From Streptomyces sp. NBC_00443 (GTDB lineage: Bacteria > Actinomycetota > Actinomycetes > Streptomycetales > Streptomycetaceae), in the NCBI RefSeq assembly GCF_036014175.1, contig NZ_CP107917.1:4030001-4094000 (forward strand): a stretch of 64,000 nucleotides of DNA, in the 5' to 3' direction. The number at the start of each line of letters is the position of its first letter. Within the stretch, counting starts at the first letter, position 1. Positions 32,767-41,565 of this stretch are shown here, in pieces. A program made the position numbers and the translations under genes. Under the pieces are notes generated by a model. The model did not search any database and was not told the DNA's origin. It saw only the letters and a list, made by a program, of their open reading frames with translations.

Positions 32767-33967
32767 GGGAGGCTCCTTCCAGGTCCGCCTCCTGGGCGGC
32801 CGGTTCGCTGCTGCGGGTGTAGACGGCCCAGATCAGGATCGCGGCACCCCACAGGCCCAGTGCGGGAAGCCAGTACCAGAAGCCGTCGAAACGGCTCGCC
32901 CACGCGAAGAGAAATCCGGAGAGGGGGGAGGCCCCCGTGATGAACATCCGGATCGTCGCGTTGGCCCGGCCCGCGACATCGGCGGGGATCGTCTCCTGCC
33001 GGTAGGTGATCGAGGCCACGTTGCTCACGGCGACCGCGAAGCTCTCCAGCATGAAGCCGGCGAGCCGCACCGGCAGCAGTGGCGTGGCCACGAGGACCAG
33101 GCCGAAGAACGCGATCAACTGGGCCGCCAGGATGGTCCGTTCGGGGCTCCATGTGGGGGCGATGGCCGGCGCCAGGCGACTTGCGAGGGCGCCCATGAGC
33201 AGGCCCACTGCCAACACCGCCGAAATGACGGTGCTGTTCATGTCCTGGTCCCCGAACTCGGTGATCAGGACGGGCTCCAGCTGGCCGATGGCAAGGTTCG
33301 TCATCGACATGGTCACCACGAGCCAGAGGATCTCGCGGCGGCCGACCCAGCGGAATCCGATCGCGAGGTCCCGGCGGATGTCCATCTTCTGGCGGCTGGA
33401 TGCCACCCGGGGAAGTAGCAGCGCGACGCAGCCCGCCAGCAGGTACAGGACCGCGATGCACACCGAGGCCGGCGCAGGACCGAGGAGCTCGAAGGCGGTA
33501 CCGCCCAGCACCAGCCCGACAACTTTCGACAGTTCGATCGCCGAGTTCAGCTTGGCCACGGCCACGGGACGGGCGGGCGCACTGATCAACTTCGGGATGA
33601 GCACGAACTGGCCGGTGATGGTGCTCGCGACCCCGCCGAAGCCCGAGAGCAGCACCAGCGCGGCCACCGACAGCCGGCTGGACAGCAGGGCCGCCAGCAG
33701 GACGAGACACATGGCCTGCTGCAGCTGGGCCAGTACGTAGATCGTCCGCTTGTCGAAGCTGTCGATCAGCGCACCCAGGAAGGGCGAGGCGACGTAGGAG
33801 ACACCGCGCAGCGCGAACGAGACCAGCGCCAGGGCGACGGAGTCCGACTCCGCGAGCACCGCCAGCGGAATGACGATGCCCATCTGCCAGTCCGCGACCT
33901 TCGAGAGCATCGAGGAGGTGACGAGAACGCGCAGCACGCGCGTGTCCGCGGGCAGCCCTTGGTGCAT
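32753..33967 (-). CDS. MFS transporter
   Basis: A 404-residue, 12-helix-type major facilitator. An N-terminal helix pair is followed by SFALRGVSYVASPFLGALIDSFDKRTIYVLAQ (split by the conserved loop-2 region), with further helices such as LVLLAALLSSRLSVAALVLL. Drug/peptide exporters of the EntS/MFS_3 type look similar. Position in the operon suggests export of, or resistance to, the compound made here. It overlaps the downstream GNAT-like gene and lies 30 bp after the desaturase-like gene. Confidence 0.88.
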   Translation of the reverse strand: MHQGLPADTRVLRVLVTSSMLSKVADWQMGIVIPLAVLAESDSVALALVSFALRGVSYVASPFLGALIDSFDKRTIYVLAQLQQAMCLVLLAALLSSRLSVAALVLLSGFGGVASTITGQFVLIPKLISAPARPVAVAKLNSAIELSKVVGLVLGGTAFELLGPAPASVCIAVLYLLAGCVALLLPRVASSRQKMDIRRDLAIGFRWVGRREILWLVVTMSMTNLAIGQLEPVLITEFGDQDMNSTVISAVLAVGLLMGALASRLAPAIAPTWSPERTILAAQLIAFFGLVLVATPLLPVRLAGFMLESFAVAVSNVASITYRQETIPADVAGRANATIRMFITGASPLSGFLFAWASRFDGFWYWLPALGLWGAAILIWAVYTRSSEPAAQEADLEGASRGNR

Positions 33968-33997
33968 GTGAGTTTCTCCCGGAAGGGCCGCCCGAAC

Positions 33998-34945
33998 CTA
34001 CTTGACGGCGGTGTCCAGCGCGCGGCGCTGCCTGCGGTTGCGGTTGGCCTCTCTCATGATCTTCGTGTAGAAGGTCACGTAGCTGTCGTCCGTGTGCACG
34101 GCGTGTTCCTTGGCCACCGGATGACGTTCCTGAAGGCGGTTGATCGGGACCACCATCGACGCGTGGTGCTCGACGTGGAAGTTGTTGCCGTTGGTGAACC
34201 ACTGGCTGAACCAGCTGCCGCTGATTGTGCGGGTGTTGCGCAGCACATCCGTGCTGTCCGTCTCGCACAGGACGTGCTCGGGCAGCTCCAGGAGGAAGTG
34301 GATCGGTACCGACAGCAGGAGCGGCAGGACCCACAGCATCAGCACAGCGTGGCCGTACCCCCCGACGGACAGTCCCGCGGCCCCGACGATGTACAGCGCG
34401 AACAGGCGGTACTCGGTGATGACCTGCCGGCGGGCACGGTCGGCGATCTGTCCCATCGTGTACGTCCAGTTGCCCCGGCAGCTCTTGAGGACGTCCACCA
34501 CGACCTGGAGGAGCCGCGCGGGGCTGAGCGTGCCTCGCAGCAGAGCCCCCCAGGTCAGCGGCGCACGCGTGTCGAAGCCGAAGAACTCGGAGTCGTCGGG
34601 CGTGCCCAGGTACTTGTGGTGCTGAAGGTGCTGAACCCGGTAGTGGCTGTACGCCGAGAGCAGAGGGAGTCCGAGCAGGAATCCCACGGGCCGGTGCGGC
34701 GAGCTGCTGCGGAAGGCCGAGTGGTGCAGGCACTGATGCTGCAGCTCCACCATGTGCGTGTACATCGCGGCGAGCAGGAGAACGCCGGTGGATGCGCCGA
34801 GCAGGCCGGAGGTCAGGGCGAGGAACCCGCCGAGACAGCTGAGCAGCAGGGCCACGGCCAGCTTCGCCACGAACACGAGCTCGTCGTTGCGCGTGACTCT
34901 CGTCCGGTCGAACAGCGCCTTCGCCACGGCGTTGTCGGTACTCAT
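33998..34945 (-). CDS. Membrane fatty-acid-desaturase-like di-iron oxygenase
   Basis: A 315-residue integral membrane protein with the three histidine boxes of the desaturase/hydroxylase superfamily: HQCLHH (about residues 70-75), HLQHH (about 106-110) and HVEHH near the C terminus. These bind a di-iron centre that activates oxygen. Two hydrophobic hairpins flank the boxes. Bacterial members act on lipids or, in biosynthetic clusters, hydroxylate or desaturate amino acid-like substrates. ATG at 34945 follows GGGGGAG. Its place between an N-hydroxylase and an exporter suggests a tailoring role. Confidence 0.9.
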   Translation of the reverse strand: MSTDNAVAKALFDRTRVTRNDELVFVAKLAVALLLSCLGGFLALTSGLLGASTGVLLLAAMYTHMVELQHQCLHHSAFRSSSPHRPVGFLLGLPLLSAYSHYRVQHLQHHKYLGTPDDSEFFGFDTRAPLTWGALLRGTLSPARLLQVVVDVLKSCRGNWTYTMGQIADRARRQVITEYRLFALYIVGAAGLSVGGYGHAVLMLWVLPLLLSVPIHFLLELPEHVLCETDSTDVLRNTRTISGSWFSQWFTNGNNFHVEHHASMVVPINRLQERHPVAKEHAVHTDDSYVTFYTKIMREANRNRRQRRALDTAVK

Positions 34946-34992
34946 GATCTCCCCCTTGAGCGCGGTCCGAAGAACCGCTCGGATGTGAGGCG

Positions 34993-36258
34993 CTACTGCC
35001 AGACCACCGTGGTCGCCCCGTCGGCGACGCGGTACGCCTCGCGTCCGAGCACGGAGTTGACGATGCGAGCGCTGCGCCAGGACGCGAGGCTGAGCAGCGT
35101 GTCGTTGATGCCGTGGGTGCTCTCCGCGAAGCCCTGGACGTAGATGCTGAGGTCTTGCGGCCCGTCGAACTCGAGGGAGTAGTCCGGCCGCACGCCGAAC
35201 CTGCCGTCCTCGATCGACAACTGGTCCTGGATCGGCTTGAGGTACTCAGGAATCGGGCTGTGGTATCCGGTGCAGAAGATCACCAGGTCCACCGGGAAAC
35301 GTTCGACGTCCCCGCGGTTCACGTCGTGCAGGTCGACGACGATCTCGGATCCGTTCTGCTCCAGGTCCACCGCCCGTCGGCACGCCAGGAGCCGGTGGCG
35401 CAGCCCGGACCGCAGGACGTGGTCGAGGTGGTAGAGCCGCCGGTAGACGGAGTCCAGCAGCTCGTCGGTGATGCCGTCTCCACCGGCGTCGTGCTGCTCG
35501 CGGATGATCTCCGCGCGGCGCGCGGCGGGAAGCCCGTTGAAGTAGCCGGCGAAGGCCGACGAGAACCACTCGTTGGTGAAGGGCGAGTCGTCCAGCGGCT
35601 GGAAGCCGATGCGGCTGGAGGTCCAGGTCAGGGAAGAGGGAAGGCCGTCCTCGTCGGACAGGATGTGGTTGACGACCTCGGCTCCGCTCTGCCCCGCCCC
35701 GACGACCAGAACCCGGCGCCCCTTCCACTCGGGGCGGGTCACGGTCAGGTTGCTGCTGTGCACCACCCGCTCGCCCTCGAAGGGCTTCGCGAAGGCGGGC
35801 AGGCGGGGCTCGGACCCTGATCCGAGGACGAGATTGCGGGCCGTGCTGGTGTCACCGCCCGCGGAGGTGACCCGGAAGCCGTCGTCGGTCAGGGACACGG
35901 ACTCGACGCGCTTGCCCCACCGGAGGGACGGAATCTGCGCGGCCGCCCACTGGTAGTACTGCTCGAACTCGCGCCGGGAACAGCTCAGACCGTTCGCCTC
36001 CAGGAACCTGAACGCCCGGCCCGACTCGACGAGGAAGTTCAGGAAGGAGAACTTGCTCCGCGGGTCGACGAGCGTGACGAGGTCCCTGAAGTACGTCACC
36101 GTCAACTGGGAGTCGGGGAGCATGAGTCCGGGGTGCCACCGGAACTCCGGTTTGGCGTCCAGGAACCGGGTGCGGAGCTCGGGCAGGGGGTCGGACAGGG
36201 CCGCGAGGCTCAGATTCGCCGGCCCTGTGCCGATGCCGATCAGGTCGAAGTCAGGCAT
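34993..36258 (-). CDS. FAD-dependent N-hydroxylating monooxygenase (lysine/ornithine oxygenase family)
   Basis: A 421-residue member of the siderophore-type N-hydroxylases, which use NADPH, FAD and O2 to hydroxylate an amine. The FAD motif GIGTGPANLSLAAL lies at the N terminus, the NADPH motif VLVVGAGQSGAEV is central, and DLVIFCTGYHSPIPEYL and FAESTHGINDTLLSL follow. I placed the start at ATG 36258 (MPDFDLIGIGTG); ATG 36276 is possible. No siderophore synthetase is nearby, so an N-hydroxylated amino acid or side chain built by the flanking ligases is more likely. Confidence 0.9.
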   Translation of the reverse strand: MPDFDLIGIGTGPANLSLAALSDPLPELRTRFLDAKPEFRWHPGLMLPDSQLTVTYFRDLVTLVDPRSKFSFLNFLVESGRAFRFLEANGLSCSRREFEQYYQWAAAQIPSLRWGKRVESVSLTDDGFRVTSAGGDTSTARNLVLGSGSEPRLPAFAKPFEGERVVHSSNLTVTRPEWKGRRVLVVGAGQSGAEVVNHILSDEDGLPSSLTWTSSRIGFQPLDDSPFTNEWFSSAFAGYFNGLPAARRAEIIREQHDAGGDGITDELLDSVYRRLYHLDHVLRSGLRHRLLACRRAVDLEQNGSEIVVDLHDVNRGDVERFPVDLVIFCTGYHSPIPEYLKPIQDQLSIEDGRFGVRPDYSLEFDGPQDLSIYVQGFAESTHGINDTLLSLASWRSARIVNSVLGREAYRVADGATTVVWQ

Positions 36259-36333
36259 GCCACATCTTTCGTTCATGGGTCGGGGCGCAGCTGTCGCGCT
36301 CCGCGGGGAGAGGAGACGTACCGCGGGAGGCCG

Positions 36334-37548
36334 TCACCGCCGGTACTCGGCCTCGATTCGGGCGATCCGGTGCAGCAGCGCCTCGTCGTCGGGGGCCCTT
36401 ACCACGTAAGAGTCGAGGAAGTCCGTCGAATGCCGGACGCCTCCGCGGCCGTTGCCCGCGCCGCTGTGCGTGAGGTGTTCCACGACGCCCAGGGCGGCCA
36501 GCCGGTCGGCGTCGATCCCCCGCGCGTCGCCGCCCCCGGGGTAGAAGGCGATGAATCCACTCGTGCCGCCTCCTTCCACGGCGGCCGGTGCGGAGCCGAG
36601 GGAGATGTCGAGCCCGGCGTCGATGCGGATCTGCGTCTCGACGATGTTGAAGCCGTACTGCGCCTGGATGACCGGGGGGATGATGCCGCCCGGCGGGCGC
36701 CCGGCGACCTCGCAGAACACCAGCTCGTCCGCCTCCGTGCGGAACAGTTCCAGGTGGGTGGTGCCGTCCTGGATCCCGAGTGCGGCCAGCACCTTCGCGT
36801 TCAGTGCCGTGATGCGCCGGTGCAGCTCTCCCTCACCCACGAGGACGGTGCCGAAGACGGAGCCCGGACGGTAACTCGCGGGATCCGCCAGGTACTTGCC
36901 GACGCTGCGGAAGACGATGCGCCCGTCGCGCACGACGGAGTCGCAGTGGTAGATCTGGCCCTTGACGAACTCTTCGACCTCGTAGTGCGTTCCGGAGAGG
37001 TCCAGACCCCCGACGACGCGCCGCGCATCCTCCAGTGACTCGACGATGTAGAGATCTTTCGCGGCGAGGCCCCAGCGGCTCTTGATGACCTTGCGGCCGG
37101 TGGCCCAGTCCACTTTCGCCAGGTCCTCGACGCTGTCGAGGGGGGCGAAGTCGGGAACGGCCGCGGCGCCCGCCGACCGTACGGCCTCCTTCATCCGCAC
37201 CTTGTCGCGGAAGCGGGTCGCCGTCTCGTGGTCCATCCCGGCAAGGCCGAACTTCGAGCGCATCTCAGCAGCGAGGAGCACCGCCCGCTCATGCACGGCG
37301 ATGACCCGGCTGATGGGGTGGTTGCGCAGCGTCCACTCGCAGATCTCGCGCCAGCGGGCCTCATCGTCTGCGTCGCAGAGCGCGACGTGGTCGAGGGGGT
37401 GGTCGGCGAATCCGCTGACGCCGCCGTGGACTCGCTGGCGGGCCACCATGTGGATCTCGATCTCCGAGGTCGGCAGAATGTGCGTACCGCCGCGGTCGAA
37501 GTGCGCGTACGGGTGATTGTTGATGAACAGCGCGGTCGTCTTCGTCAT
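36334..37548 (-). CDS. ATP-grasp ligase
   Basis: A 404-residue ATP-grasp enzyme, expected to activate a carboxylate as acyl phosphate and join it to an amine. A pre-ATP-grasp N domain is followed by phosphate-binding KVIKSRWGLAAKDLYIV, YEVEEFVKGQIYHCDSVV and the metal-binding HLELFRTEADELVFCEVAGRPPG split across the ATP site. Its ATG overlaps the stop of the upstream partner gene by 4 bp (ATGA), implying tight coupling and perhaps a two-subunit ligase. Substrates unknown. Confidence 0.88.
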   Translation of the reverse strand: MTKTTALFINNHPYAHFDRGGTHILPTSEIEIHMVARQRVHGGVSGFADHPLDHVALCDADDEARWREICEWTLRNHPISRVIAVHERAVLLAAEMRSKFGLAGMDHETATRFRDKVRMKEAVRSAGAAAVPDFAPLDSVEDLAKVDWATGRKVIKSRWGLAAKDLYIVESLEDARRVVGGLDLSGTHYEVEEFVKGQIYHCDSVVRDGRIVFRSVGKYLADPASYRPGSVFGTVLVGEGELHRRITALNAKVLAALGIQDGTTHLELFRTEADELVFCEVAGRPPGGIIPPVIQAQYGFNIVETQIRIDAGLDISLGSAPAAVEGGGTSGFIAFYPGGGDARGIDADRLAALGVVEHLTHSGAGNGRGGVRHSTDFLDSYVVRAPDDEALLHRIARIEAEYRR

Positions 37549-38306
37549 CGGGTGACCCCTTCCTGTGCGCGGGCGGGGCTCGTGGCGTCGTCGCCGGCAA
37601 GCGTGAGGGCCCGGCCCAGGGACGCGCGCACCAGGTCGAATCCCGTGAGCCGCCCGACCAGCTCGGCCTCCGTGTCCGTGCCCGGGGTCGGGGTGGCCCC
37701 GAGGACGCGCACCTCGCCGTCCCGGCTCCGCAGCCGGATGCGGGCGGGACCGTTCTGCAGGCCCGCCGCGTCGAGGAACCCGGTCAGGGCCGCCTCGACG
37801 GCGTCGTGGTCACCGACGGTCAGCCGCCGCTCCGGGACGACGTGCTCGGGCAGCGTCGGCTGTATTCCGTCGTCGACGAGCGCCACCCACCGGTGTGCTC
37901 CCGCCTCGCTGAAGGTGTACGCGTGCCGATCCCCGGTGTCGTCGGCCTCACCGCCCACCGCGTCGGCCGTGAGTCGGCGCAGCACGTCGGCCGTGGTGCC
38001 GGGCGTGCCGAGGAGGGAGTTCGCGAGCGCGGCCGGCAGGGCGCCGTCTTCGCTGAGCGAGACCACCGCTGTGGGAGCGAGCGGACGCAGGACCTCCAGG
38101 ACGAATTCCTTGAACGTCTCCCCCGTGAAATCAACGCTGTAGTAGCCCGAGAAGTCGTCGACCAGGTCGTGCACCGGGGCGCCGGGACGCTGGACGAAGA
38201 CGGTGTGGCAGCCTAGGGTGTGCGCGCTGCGCGCGGTGCGCACGCTCGCGTCGATGACGACCAGGCGCCCGGAGGCCGACTGGGTGTTTCGCTGGGGCCC
38301 TACCAC
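37545..38306 (-). CDS. ATP-grasp-like protein apparently lacking the ATP-binding core
   Basis: A 253-residue protein starting at GTG 38306 after CAGGAG. The first 100 or so residues resemble the pre-ATP-grasp Rossmann-like domain (LVVIDASVRTARSAHTLGCHTVFV; VVSLSEDGALPAALANSLLG). The last 80 resemble the C-terminal end of ATP-grasp ligases (EAALTGFLDAAGLQNGPARI; GFDLVRASLGRALTLAG). The central lysine- and acid-bearing ATP site is missing. It overlaps both neighbours, upstream ArgG-like and downstream ATP-grasp, so it may be a non-catalytic subunit or carrier. The family assignment is my inference. Confidence 0.5.
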   Translation of the reverse strand: MVGPQRNTQSASGRLVVIDASVRTARSAHTLGCHTVFVQRPGAPVHDLVDDFSGYYSVDFTGETFKEFVLEVLRPLAPTAVVSLSEDGALPAALANSLLGTPGTTADVLRRLTADAVGGEADDTGDRHAYTFSEAGAHRWVALVDDGIQPTLPEHVVPERRLTVGDHDAVEAALTGFLDAAGLQNGPARIRLRSRDGEVRVLGATPTPGTDTEAELVGRLTGFDLVRASLGRALTLAGDDATSPARAQEGVTR

Positions 38307-39529
38307 TGTCCGCTCCTGTTTCCGTTCCCGTCGTGCACCGCTCCGCCCAGGTGCGAGAGCTCTTCCCTGATGGCGGCCAACTCCCAGTCCTCCCTGCTGC
38401 GCACGTACTTGGGGTCGGCGGCGACGATGGAGACGGTGGAGGTCCGGCTGCCTGCCAGACGCCAGCGCACCGTTCCGGTGATCGGGGCCACGAGTTCCGT
38501 GACGAAGGCCTGGCACGCCGCTCGCAGACCGCCGAACCAGCGTCCTTCGAGCGCTTCACGGACCCAGATCTGCTCGACGTGGATCTTCTCCCTGAGGGCC
38601 TCGGCGTCGAGCACCGCCGTTTCCAGGTGCCGGCGGGACGCCAGCAGCAGCCAGGCCGCCGGCATCTCCCGCACTTCGAGGACCTTGATTCCGTCCGCGA
38701 GGTGCTCCAGGCCGGTGTGGCGGCCGAGGCCGTGTGCTCCGACCGTTCGGTTGAGCAGCTCGATGATGTCCATGAGCGGGAGTTCCCGCCCGTCGACGGC
38801 GACCGGTGTTCCGGCGCGGTAGGTCACTTCGAGGTCCTGCGTGCCGAGGCTCCCTGGCGTCGCGCTCCACCGGTAGTAGGACTCCGGTACCTCGTGGTTC
38901 TCCGGATCGTCCAGGCTGCCGGACTCGAACTCGCGGCACCACAGGTTCGAGTCGCCGCTGGCCGAGCGCTCGGACATCTCGTCCAGGCCGATGGCCCGCA
39001 GCTCCTTGATCTTCATCTCCCGGCCCACGGGGTCGAGGTCGTACGGGGTACCGAAGTACCCCTGGAACCCGAGCTGTTCGAGGGCGCCGTTCAGTCGGCG
39101 CAGCGTGTTCTGCGAGCGGTTGGCGGTGTGCAGGATCATCTGCGCGTCCAGGTCCCGTGCCACCTGCACGGCCGTACGGGCGATGAGCGGCCGGCTCAGG
39201 GACGAGCTGACGGGGTGGGTGTCCAGGTACACGCCGTGCGCGGCGATCGCGGGCTTGACGAACTCCTCCACGAACGCGGCCCGTCCGTCGACCAGATGGA
39301 GCCGTACTCCCAGCTGGTCGGCGATCCGCCGGATCTGCTCCGGCTGCTCGTCGCCACCGACGTCCACGCCGAGAGCGTGCACCTCGGTGGCGCCTGCCTG
39401 CACCAGGCGGTGCAGGAGGTACGTGCTGTCCAGCCCACCGCTGAACAGCGTCACGATGGGGCGCCTCACATCAACATCACTCCGCGTGATGTCGTGGAAG
39501 GACCGGATCCCCCTTCGACTTGTCTTCAC
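38300..39529 (-). CDS. Argininosuccinate-synthase-like adenylating ligase
   Basis: A 409-residue ArgG relative. The PP-loop TLFSGGLDST (residues 28-37) is followed by HPVSSSLSRPLIARTAVQVA, close to the ArgG substrate helix, and NLWCREFESGSLDDPEN, the counterpart of ArgG's NLWGRSIEGG. ArgG adenylates the ureido oxygen of citrulline and adds aspartate. Divergence outside these motifs and the operon context argue against housekeeping arginine synthesis. A ureido- or amide-containing substrate, perhaps N-hydroxylated by the downstream oxygenase, is a reasonable guess. GTG at 39529. Confidence 0.82.
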   Translation of the reverse strand: MKTSRRGIRSFHDITRSDVDVRRPIVTLFSGGLDSTYLLHRLVQAGATEVHALGVDVGGDEQPEQIRRIADQLGVRLHLVDGRAAFVEEFVKPAIAAHGVYLDTHPVSSSLSRPLIARTAVQVARDLDAQMILHTANRSQNTLRRLNGALEQLGFQGYFGTPYDLDPVGREMKIKELRAIGLDEMSERSASGDSNLWCREFESGSLDDPENHEVPESYYRWSATPGSLGTQDLEVTYRAGTPVAVDGRELPLMDIIELLNRTVGAHGLGRHTGLEHLADGIKVLEVREMPAAWLLLASRRHLETAVLDAEALREKIHVEQIWVREALEGRWFGGLRAACQAFVTELVAPITGTVRWRLAGSRTSTVSIVAADPKYVRSREDWELAAIREELSHLGGAVHDGNGNRSGQW

Positions 39530-39617
39530 GCCGCACGTCCTTACGGTCCAGCCGGATTCTGAGGGAGGAGGCGGTCACGGCCGCCGCGATCTGTGCCGCG
39601 GGCGGGCTCCATGGCCG

Positions 39618-40889
39618 TCAGCGGTCGGCGGGCTGCGAACAGTCGCGCAGGAAGGACAACTTCGAGTAGAGGCCACGGTTGGCGGCGATGCCGAGGCCCG
39701 CCAGATGCGCCTCGACCAGACTGGTCAGACGGCCCAGCTCGGTGTCGATCGACGACCCGTTCATGCCGGAGTGCCGGCGGGTCTCCAGGTACTCCGTCTC
39801 CACCTGCCGCATCTTGCGCCCGGAGCCGTCGCTGAGGGTGATCTCGTCCGTCTCGATGCCGAAGCAGTGCCCAGTGGTGAGGGACTGGACGTTGATGTCG
39901 AACTTCGTACGCCGGAGCCCCGGCAGTCGCCTGAAGCTCAGGTCGGGGAACTCCCGGGCCAGGTAGCCCTCGAAGTCGGCGCCCGGAATCTCCAGGCCGT
40001 TGCGGAAGGTCTCGACCCGGCGCAGGGAGTCCTTCGCGAACTTCTTCATCTTGAGCCGGTACGTGCCGTCCGCACGCTCCTGGAAGGCGTAATGGCCGAC
40101 CTCGTCGTCCGGCGCGAGCACCTCGAAGTTGTACTGCACGAAGTGCCAGCGGCTCAGCTCGTATCCGGGGTCGGTGACGAACCCGGGGAAGTCCCCGTTC
40201 TCAACGGCCGTCCACATGCTCTTGGTGAGGGGCCAGATGGAGGCGTCGTCGACGAGGGTGATCTTCTCCTCGATCTCGATGTCCTTCTCGTATCCCAGAT
40301 AGGCGTTGCCCTCGATGCGGACGAAGTCCTCGAGTTCGGTGCGGTGCTTGAACGCCGCCGTCACGAGCTCACCCAGGCCGACGTCGGCTGCATGGTCGAA
40401 CTGGGCGACGCGGACGAACAGCGCCCCGATGGCACGTATGCGGGTACACATCAGTACTTCCGTATACGGCTGCTGCCCGCCGGCGTGAGTACGGAGCAGC
40501 ATGACCGGACCGAGCGCCGCGAGCGCCTCGTCCGTGGCACCGGAATCCGGAGCCTGGCCCGACGCCGCCAAGGCGGTGCGCAGGTGGTTCGTGAAAGCCT
40601 CGTCGAGCCTTGTACCGGCCCACGTCGCCAGGGGCTCGGCCGGCAGGGCGAGCGCCCTGGCCCCATCCGTGGCCTCGAGCACCGCTACCGCTCGCGCGAC
40701 GGTGTCCCCCTGGCGCAGGTACTCCACGGCCTTCGTGCCGGCACCTTCTTCGGGTGCGAGCTCCGCCACGAGTACGGGCGCGTCCGCGACCGGCGCGAGC
40801 GTGTACTGGTAGGCGGCATCGGCGAGGACGAGACGCCGGGCGACGGCCGCGCCAACTCCCCAGTCGTCAACGGGCAACTGCGCTGTCAA
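39618..40889 (-). CDS. CYTH-like (triphosphate tunnel fold) domain protein
   Basis: A 423-residue protein, start TTG 40889 after GGAG. The C-terminal half shows what looks like the CYTH ExExK strand (KDIEIEEKITL), basic strands GTYRLKMKKFAKDSLRRVE and LRRTKFDINVQS, and the acidic closing strand RKMRQVETEYLE. CYTH enzymes bind triphosphates inside a beta tunnel. The first 180 or so residues, Ala-rich, are unassigned. As the first gene of the leftward operon it may hydrolyse or transfer a phosphate group. The fold call rests on motifs and could be wrong. Confidence 0.5.
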   Translation of the reverse strand: MTAQLPVDDWGVGAAVARRLVLADAAYQYTLAPVADAPVLVAELAPEEGAGTKAVEYLRQGDTVARAVAVLEATDGARALALPAEPLATWAGTRLDEAFTNHLRTALAASGQAPDSGATDEALAALGPVMLLRTHAGGQQPYTEVLMCTRIRAIGALFVRVAQFDHAADVGLGELVTAAFKHRTELEDFVRIEGNAYLGYEKDIEIEEKITLVDDASIWPLTKSMWTAVENGDFPGFVTDPGYELSRWHFVQYNFEVLAPDDEVGHYAFQERADGTYRLKMKKFAKDSLRRVETFRNGLEIPGADFEGYLAREFPDLSFRRLPGLRRTKFDINVQSLTTGHCFGIETDEITLSDGSGRKMRQVETEYLETRRHSGMNGSSIDTELGRLTSLVEAHLAGLGIAANRGLYSKLSFLRDCSQPADR

Positions 40890-41565
40890 TGCAACTCCTA
40901 GTGAAGTACTCAGACACGGAAAGGCCACCCTCAAATCGACGGACCAGATGCTCGTGAAGATAGCCACGCTGCTTAAAAGGCGATGGCTGGAGCGGCCTCT
41001 CGCGGCGCTGCGAGAATCCGGAATAGAAGAATCCAAGGCGGCAGACGGCAAAACGGAGACGTTTCACCCGGGTCGCCGCCGAGATTAGCAACGAGGGAGC
41101 ACACTAAGCAGACCCGGCATTAGCCGTCAACACACTTCCACACCTGAGCGTGTCGGCTGCCGTCCGCTGACCGACGGCCCCCAACTCCACAACAAATCGG
41201 GCGAGTTCCTCCCATAGATCTGCCGCCCGCACATAGCCCCCCATCTGCTGCTCCACCGACACCGCCGCTATCGCACACCTCCCGTTCAGATGGCGCCTGG
41301 CCAGCAGAAATCAAGAAAACAATCAGATCGAGACACCACTTCTCAGCCACCCGCGTCTCATTAACCGAGACGCCATCCGGTAATCGGTTTACAACGTCGC
41401 TCGTAAGGATCTAGGTTCACTCAGGTGTCGGCGGGGGGACACGACTTCAGAACCATGGATTCACCTCACAGGTATCCGCATCCTTGGTTCTCGCCTTCCC
41501 TCACGAAAGCCGCACACCAGGCCGGTCAGTATTTGGTGACGGAACACTTTCACTAGGCGGTACAA
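40890..41565. other. 676-bp divergent regulatory region of the accessory locus
   Basis: No gene is supportable. The stretch 41160-41430 is clearly less GC-rich than its surroundings, as expected for back-to-back promoters. Two mutually exclusive stems share the central bases: GCGTCTC/GAGACGC (41353-41373) and AACCGA/TCGGTT (41364-41389). No regulator gene lies in or beside the region. Confidence 0.6.

Noticed and set aside
34993..36258. A hydroxamate siderophore cluster, because of the N-hydroxylase.
   Set aside because: No NIS or NRPS siderophore synthetase, decarboxylase or iron-uptake gene lies in the window.
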